Positions 53,935 to 57,427 of a DNA stretch of 57,427 bases are shown one piece after another (the first letter of the stretch is position 1; every line of letters starts with the position of its first letter). The stretch is from NCBI GenBank assembly GCA_937923625.1, contig CALDTV010000021.1, positions 1-57,427 on the forward strand, written 5' to 3'. The notes below the pieces were generated by a model. It was not told the origin of the DNA, did no database searches, and worked only from the letters and a program-made list of their open reading frames with translations. This DNA comes from an uncultured Alphaproteobacteria bacterium (GTDB taxonomy: Bacteria; Pseudomonadota; Alphaproteobacteria; Micavibrionales; Micavibrionaceae). A program made the position numbers and the translations under genes.

Positions 53935-55188
53935 ATGTCTGATAAAATGTTGAAAAAGTTAAAAATATTAGCTGACGCCGCTAAATATGATGCCTCCTGC
54001 GCCTCTGGCACGGCAGGAAAGCGGCAGGCTAATAAAGGCGATAAAGGCATTGGGTCTTTAACTGGAGGTACTGGTATCTGTCACAGCTTTACGCCTGATG
54101 GGAGATGCATATCGCTGCTTAAAATTCTTATGACGAATTATTGTATTTACGATTGTCATTACTGCATAAATCGTATTTCAAGCAACGTTAAACGCGCCCG
54201 TTTTACCGTCCAAGAAGTAGTTGATCTCACCCTTAATTTTTATAAACGTAATTATATTGAAGGGCTCTTTTTAAGTTCTGGTATTATTAACACACCAGAT
54301 TACACCATGGAAAGCATGGTTAAAATCGCAAAGTCCTTAAGATTAGATCACGGCTTTAAAGGGTACATCCATTTAAAAACAATTCCTAATGCTGCGCCAG
54401 AGCTTCAAGAAGAAGCAGGTCTATATGCAGATCGCTTGAGTATTAACGTTGAGCTACCAACACAAAAAAGCCTAAATAAATTTGCACCAGAAAAAGATCT
54501 AAGCGAAATCACTGGCGCGATGACAAAGTTAAAAAATAAAATCACTGAACATAAAACATCAAAAACCTATACGGGACGGCGCTTACCTCGTTTTGCACCA
54601 GGCGGGCAATCCACGCAAATGATTATCGGGGCTGATGGTGCCAATGATAAAACTATTCTTAAATCGAGTGTTAACCTCTATCAAACTCAAAAATTGAGAC
54701 GGGTTTATTACTCTGCTTTTTCACCAATTCCGGATTCCTCTCCTGTTCTACCGCTAAAACCTGCGCCACTTATTAGAGAGCACAGACTGTACCAAGCAGA
54801 TTGGTTGTTACGCTTTTACGGCTTCAAAGTGGATGAAATTCTTCAAGGCACCAAAGATGACATGCTAAATATGGATCACGATCCAAAAATGTCTTGGGCT
54901 TTAAAAAACCGTCATATGTTTCCAATCGATATTAATAAAGCGGACAAGCTTCTTCTGCTTCGCGTCCCCGGCTTAGGGGCACGTACCGTTCATAAAATCT
55001 TATCTATACGCCGTTACGCAAATATAGCATGGGAAGACCTTGCCAAAATGCGTGTTCCTTTGGGAAAAATAAAACCTTTTATTACGACATCAGATTATAA
55101 TCCACCTGCATATCTTTTAGATAGCAAAGACCTCGGACAGGTCATGAAACAACCAAATCAATTAGAGTTGTTTACGACAGCAACATGA
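53935..55188 (+). CDS. Radical-SAM DNA modification/repair protein (UDG-linked type)
   Basis: About 417 residues. The iron-sulfur motif is CIYDCHYC (CX3CX2C), preceded by the conserved ILADAAKYDASCASGTAG start. A helix-hairpin-helix is at VPGLGARTVHKIL near the C-terminus. This matches the family named 'putative DNA modification/repair radical SAM protein', always paired with the next gene's family. I prefer the ATG at 53935 because family members start close to it; GTG at 53917 is possible. It overlaps the next gene by 4 bases (ATGA). Confidence 0.88.
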   Translation: MSDKMLKKLKILADAAKYDASCASGTAGKRQANKGDKGIGSLTGGTGICHSFTPDGRCISLLKILMTNYCIYDCHYCINRISSNVKRARFTVQEVVDLTLNFYKRNYIEGLFLSSGIINTPDYTMESMVKIAKSLRLDHGFKGYIHLKTIPNAAPELQEEAGLYADRLSINVELPTQKSLNKFAPEKDLSEITGAMTKLKNKITEHKTSKTYTGRRLPRFAPGGQSTQMIIGADGANDKTILKSSVNLYQTQKLRRVYYSAFSPIPDSSPVLPLKPAPLIREHRLYQADWLLRFYGFKVDEILQGTKDDMLNMDHDPKMSWALKNRHMFPIDINKADKLLLLRVPGLGARTVHKILSIRRYANIAWEDLAKMRVPLGKIKPFITTSDYNPPAYLLDSKDLGQVMKQPNQLELFTTAT

Positions 55189-55973
55189 GAACAATCGTAA
55201 TTAATACTACCCCAGGGTTTAATGAATGGCGCGATGTTGCACGAAAGCTGATTAGCAATAAAATACCGCCCTCTCAAATTATTTGGAAAACACCCAGCCA
55301 AAAGCATAATGGGTTATTTGATGATGAAGCGGCACTTGGCCTAATAGTTGCTTCAGATTTTAAATTAAGCGTATCTAAAGATTTTCTTACGATGGCAGAG
55401 GCAATATGTTGCCATAGCAATAAAGATAAATTTGATCTTCTTTATAAAATTTTATGGCGTATAAATTTTGAAAATAAAAACCTTCTTCATATTAAAACCG
55501 ATGATGACGTCATTAAAGCAAACAAATACGCAAAAGCAGTTTATCGTGACGCTTATAAAATAACTGCTTTTCTACGTTTTCGGGATGTGAACTTTGAAGG
55601 TGAAGAACATTTTGTCGCATGGTATGAGCCTTATCATTATACATTAGAGCGCGTCTTACCATTTTTTAAAAAACGCTTTAAAAATATGAAATGGTCTATC
55701 TTAATGCCCTACCGCGCAGCCCATTGGAATGGGGATAGCCTTACTTTACAAGACAATCCTGATCCTTCCCTGTTCCCTAAAGAAGATAAAATAGAACAAT
55801 ATTGGCTGACCTATTACGCCAGCATTTTCAATCCTGCACGCCCTAAAGAAAAAGCCATGCTTACTCAAATGCCTAAAAAATATTGGAAAAACATGCCTGA
55901 GACTAAATTAATTGAGGATCTACTTCGCGGCTCTGAGGGACGCGTTAAAAGAATGATAGAGAGCCAATGGTAA
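55185..55973 (+). CDS. DUF4130 DNA-metabolism partner of the radical-SAM protein
   Basis: A 262-residue protein of the TIGR03915/DUF4130 type (FLRFRDVNFEGEEHFVAWYEP .. VLPFFKKRFKNMKWSILMPY). In many bacteria this protein carries a C-terminal uracil-DNA-glycosylase-like domain; here it ends at residue 262, so that domain is absent. The 4-base ATGA overlap shows coupling with the radical-SAM gene. The reaction is unknown; repair or modification of DNA bases is the published expectation for the family. Confidence 0.85.
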   Translation: MRTIVINTTPGFNEWRDVARKLISNKIPPSQIIWKTPSQKHNGLFDDEAALGLIVASDFKLSVSKDFLTMAEAICCHSNKDKFDLLYKILWRINFENKNLLHIKTDDDVIKANKYAKAVYRDAYKITAFLRFRDVNFEGEEHFVAWYEPYHYTLERVLPFFKKRFKNMKWSILMPYRAAHWNGDSLTLQDNPDPSLFPKEDKIEQYWLTYYASIFNPARPKEKAMLTQMPKKYWKNMPETKLIEDLLRGSEGRVKRMIESQW

Positions 55974-56117
55974 TATTAAAAAATTGCTATCAACACCCTA
56001 AATTTAATCAATTACATGCTTTGGATTGTGATAACTTAAGCCTAAAATATCTAAGATCAGTAGTTTAATTCCACAATGCATATTATCATAGTCATATCCT
56101 AAGTATTCTCTATAAAA

Positions 56118-57427
56118 TTAAACAACAGCATCCAACTGACCGCGACTATCAAGGTCTGATATTGTTAGAGAAGACCCGCCAACAATAAAGGCCGCCGCTT
56201 GGAAATTCACCCCATTTACGGTGCCATCGGCATCAATTTCTAAGGTAGTATCACCGCCACTGTCAACCAAGCGGGCAAAATCATCAATATCACTCACACC
56301 ATCAACATACCCAACAAGGACGTCGCTAATATCAATCACGTCTCCTTCAATTCTGTTAAAATCTTCGATGCGATCAATATCGTTAAATACGCTTGCTGCT
56401 TCTAACACAAAACGGTCAGAATTTTCTCCACCATAAAGCGTATCAAATCCATCCCCGCCATAAAGCGTATCCGCACCTTCTAAACCATAAAGGATGTCGT
56501 CACCATCTCCACCAAACAACGTATCCGCATCATCAAAATCAATTTGAAATGTGTAAACCGCGCCAGCATTGCCAAAAGCTGTATCATCACCAGTGGCCCC
56601 CACGGTTACGATATTACCATCGATCGCCACGCTCTTCCCAAAATTATCAACACCTCCGGGCGTCGGGTTATCTAGCGTGAAGAGCAAGTTCCCCGTCGTC
56701 ACATCAAAGATATAGACGGAGCCTGAATCACCAGCCCCTGTATCATCACGTTCCGCTCCCACAATCGCATAAGTACCATCGATCGCCACGCTAGAACCAA
56801 AATAATCACCAGTCTCAGGTGTCGGGTTATCCAGTGTGAAAAGTAAATTCCCTGTCGTCACATCAAAGATATAGACGGAGCCTGAATCAATACCTGTTGT
56901 ATTATCAAATTGCGCCCCAACAATCGCATAATTGCCATCAATCGCCACGCCGTTCCCAAATAAATCATTAGCCCCAGGTGTTGGGTTATCCAATGTGAAA
57001 AGCAAATTCCCTGTCGTCACATCAAAGATATAGGCGGACCCTGAATTACCGCCTGTTGTATCATCAAATAGCGCCCCAACAATCGCATAATTGCCATCGA
57101 TCGCCACGCTAGAACCAAAATAATCACCATTCCTAGGTGTCGGGTTATCCAGCGTGAAAAGCAAGTTCCCCGTCGTCACATCATAGATATAAGCGGAACC
57201 TGAATCAGTTCCTGTTGTATCATCAAATAGCGCCCCAACAATCGCATAATTGCCGTCGATCGCCACGCTATTTCCAAAATTATCAACACCTCCGGGCGTC
57301 GGGTTATCCAGTGTGAATAAAATCGCATTTGTATTCGTATCAACTAAATAGACCCGTCCTTCCTGGTATTCACTGTCCGAATATTGAGTATCACTCACAA
57401 TCATCACAGATCCACTGATCCCGACAG
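56118..57427 (-). CDS. RTX protein with repeat-built beta-propeller (5' end cut by window)
   Basis: At least 436 codons; the frame stays open to the right edge, so the true start is outside. The N-terminal part present is a set of nearly identical 53-residue units (core: SVAIDGNYAIVGA .. GNLLFTLDNPTP), probably blades of an FG-GAP/integrin-like propeller. RTX repeats follow (DTLFGGDGDDILYGLEGADT), then a type I secretion tail (DRIEDFNRIEGDVIDISDVL) like those of the RTX genes at 37089-46048. It is likely a secreted surface or adhesion protein. Confidence 0.85.
   Translation of the reverse strand, partial: VGISGSVMIVSDTQYSDSEYQEGRVYLVDTNTNAILFTLDNPTPGGVDNFGNSVAIDGNYAIVGALFDDTTGTDSGSAYIYDVTTGNLLFTLDNPTPRNGDYFGSSVAIDGNYAIVGALFDDTTGGNSGSAYIFDVTTGNLLFTLDNPTPGANDLFGNGVAIDGNYAIVGAQFDNTTGIDSGSVYIFDVTTGNLLFTLDNPTPETGDYFGSSVAIDGTYAIVGAERDDTGAGDSGSVYIFDVTTGNLLFTLDNPTPGGVDNFGKSVAIDGNIVTVGATGDDTAFGNAGAVYTFQIDFDDADTLFGGDGDDILYGLEGADTLYGGDGFDTLYGGENSDRFVLEAASVFNDIDRIEDFNRIEGDVIDISDVLVGYVDGVSDIDDFARLVDSGGDTTLEIDADGTVNGVNFQAAAFIVGGSSLTISDLDSRGQLDAVV
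56662..57427. repeat. 159-bp tandem repeat array inside the propeller gene
   Basis: The start of each unit can be followed by the marker GT[CT]GGGTTAT at 56662, 56821, 56980, 57139 and 57298, exactly 159 bases apart, with very high identity between units. It continues off the right edge. Copy number is a likely source of strain variation. Confidence 0.9.

Overview
The window reads as a chromosomal segment of an AT-rich alphaproteobacterium, Gram-negative with a full outer membrane. The evidence is an RND efflux pump with a NodT-type outer-membrane lipoprotein, a TAT-exported haloperoxidase, entericidin and YqjD-like genes, type I-secreted RTX proteins, and repeated GGAAC-N16/17-(C)GTT promoter motifs of the kind read by alphaproteobacterial EcfG-type sigma factors. 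I cannot place it to genus. Composition was judged by eye, not computed.

Layout. 1-900: start of tuf (running off the left edge), a small unknown gene and tRNA-Gly(TCC), all on the minus strand. 1043-3999: a phosphoribosyltransferase fused to a PQQ-type beta-propeller, and a membrane protein with MscS-associated TM-helix repeats. 4596-9668: a polyol/sugar operon (PfkB kinase, two long-chain polyol dehydrogenases, HAD phosphatase) with no transporter beside it. 9760-17546: five consecutive signalling genes (REC-GGDEF-REC-histidine kinase; single-domain receiver; CheB-CheR-PAS-histidine kinase with a histone-H1-like Lys/Ala tail; single-domain receiver; a short histidine kinase that seems to start at ATT). 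None has a DNA-binding output. 17549-25769, minus strand: beta-barrel protein, vanadium haloperoxidase, then an RND tripartite pump. 25874-28877: a translation-linked operon (ABC-F, RRM protein, RoxA-like ribosomal oxygenase). 29026-32940: a small unknown gene, recQ, and a Kef-type antiporter. 33014-36833: a ferric-iron ABC transporter in which the binding-protein and ATPase genes diverge around two Fur-box-like palindromes.

37089-46048 is an RTX island: two large paralogous calcium-binding-repeat proteins and the 3' remnant of a third, with hairpins and flanking sequence shared between the intergenic spaces. 46296-53817 is a stress island: tiny hydrophobic peptides, entericidin, holin-like and YqjD-like proteins, an OmpR-family regulator, an ECF sigma factor, a CHASE3 hybrid kinase, a short anti-sigma-like protein, a membrane protein, a CsbD protein and an exported EF-hand protein. 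Four transcription units of this island start 37-42 bases downstream of the same GGAAC-N16/17-GTT-like element, and a fifth element lies immediately in front of the anti-sigma-like gene. This looks like a compact general-stress regulon with its own sigma factor. 53935-55973 holds the paired radical-SAM/DUF4130 DNA-metabolism genes. The right edge is a further RTX protein with a beta-propeller built from 159-bp tandem repeats, cut by the window end.

The least conventional items are the PRTase-propeller fusion, the five-gene phosphorelay cluster (H1-like tail, ATT-started kinase), the sigma-linked stress island with its tiny proteins, and the decaying RTX family.
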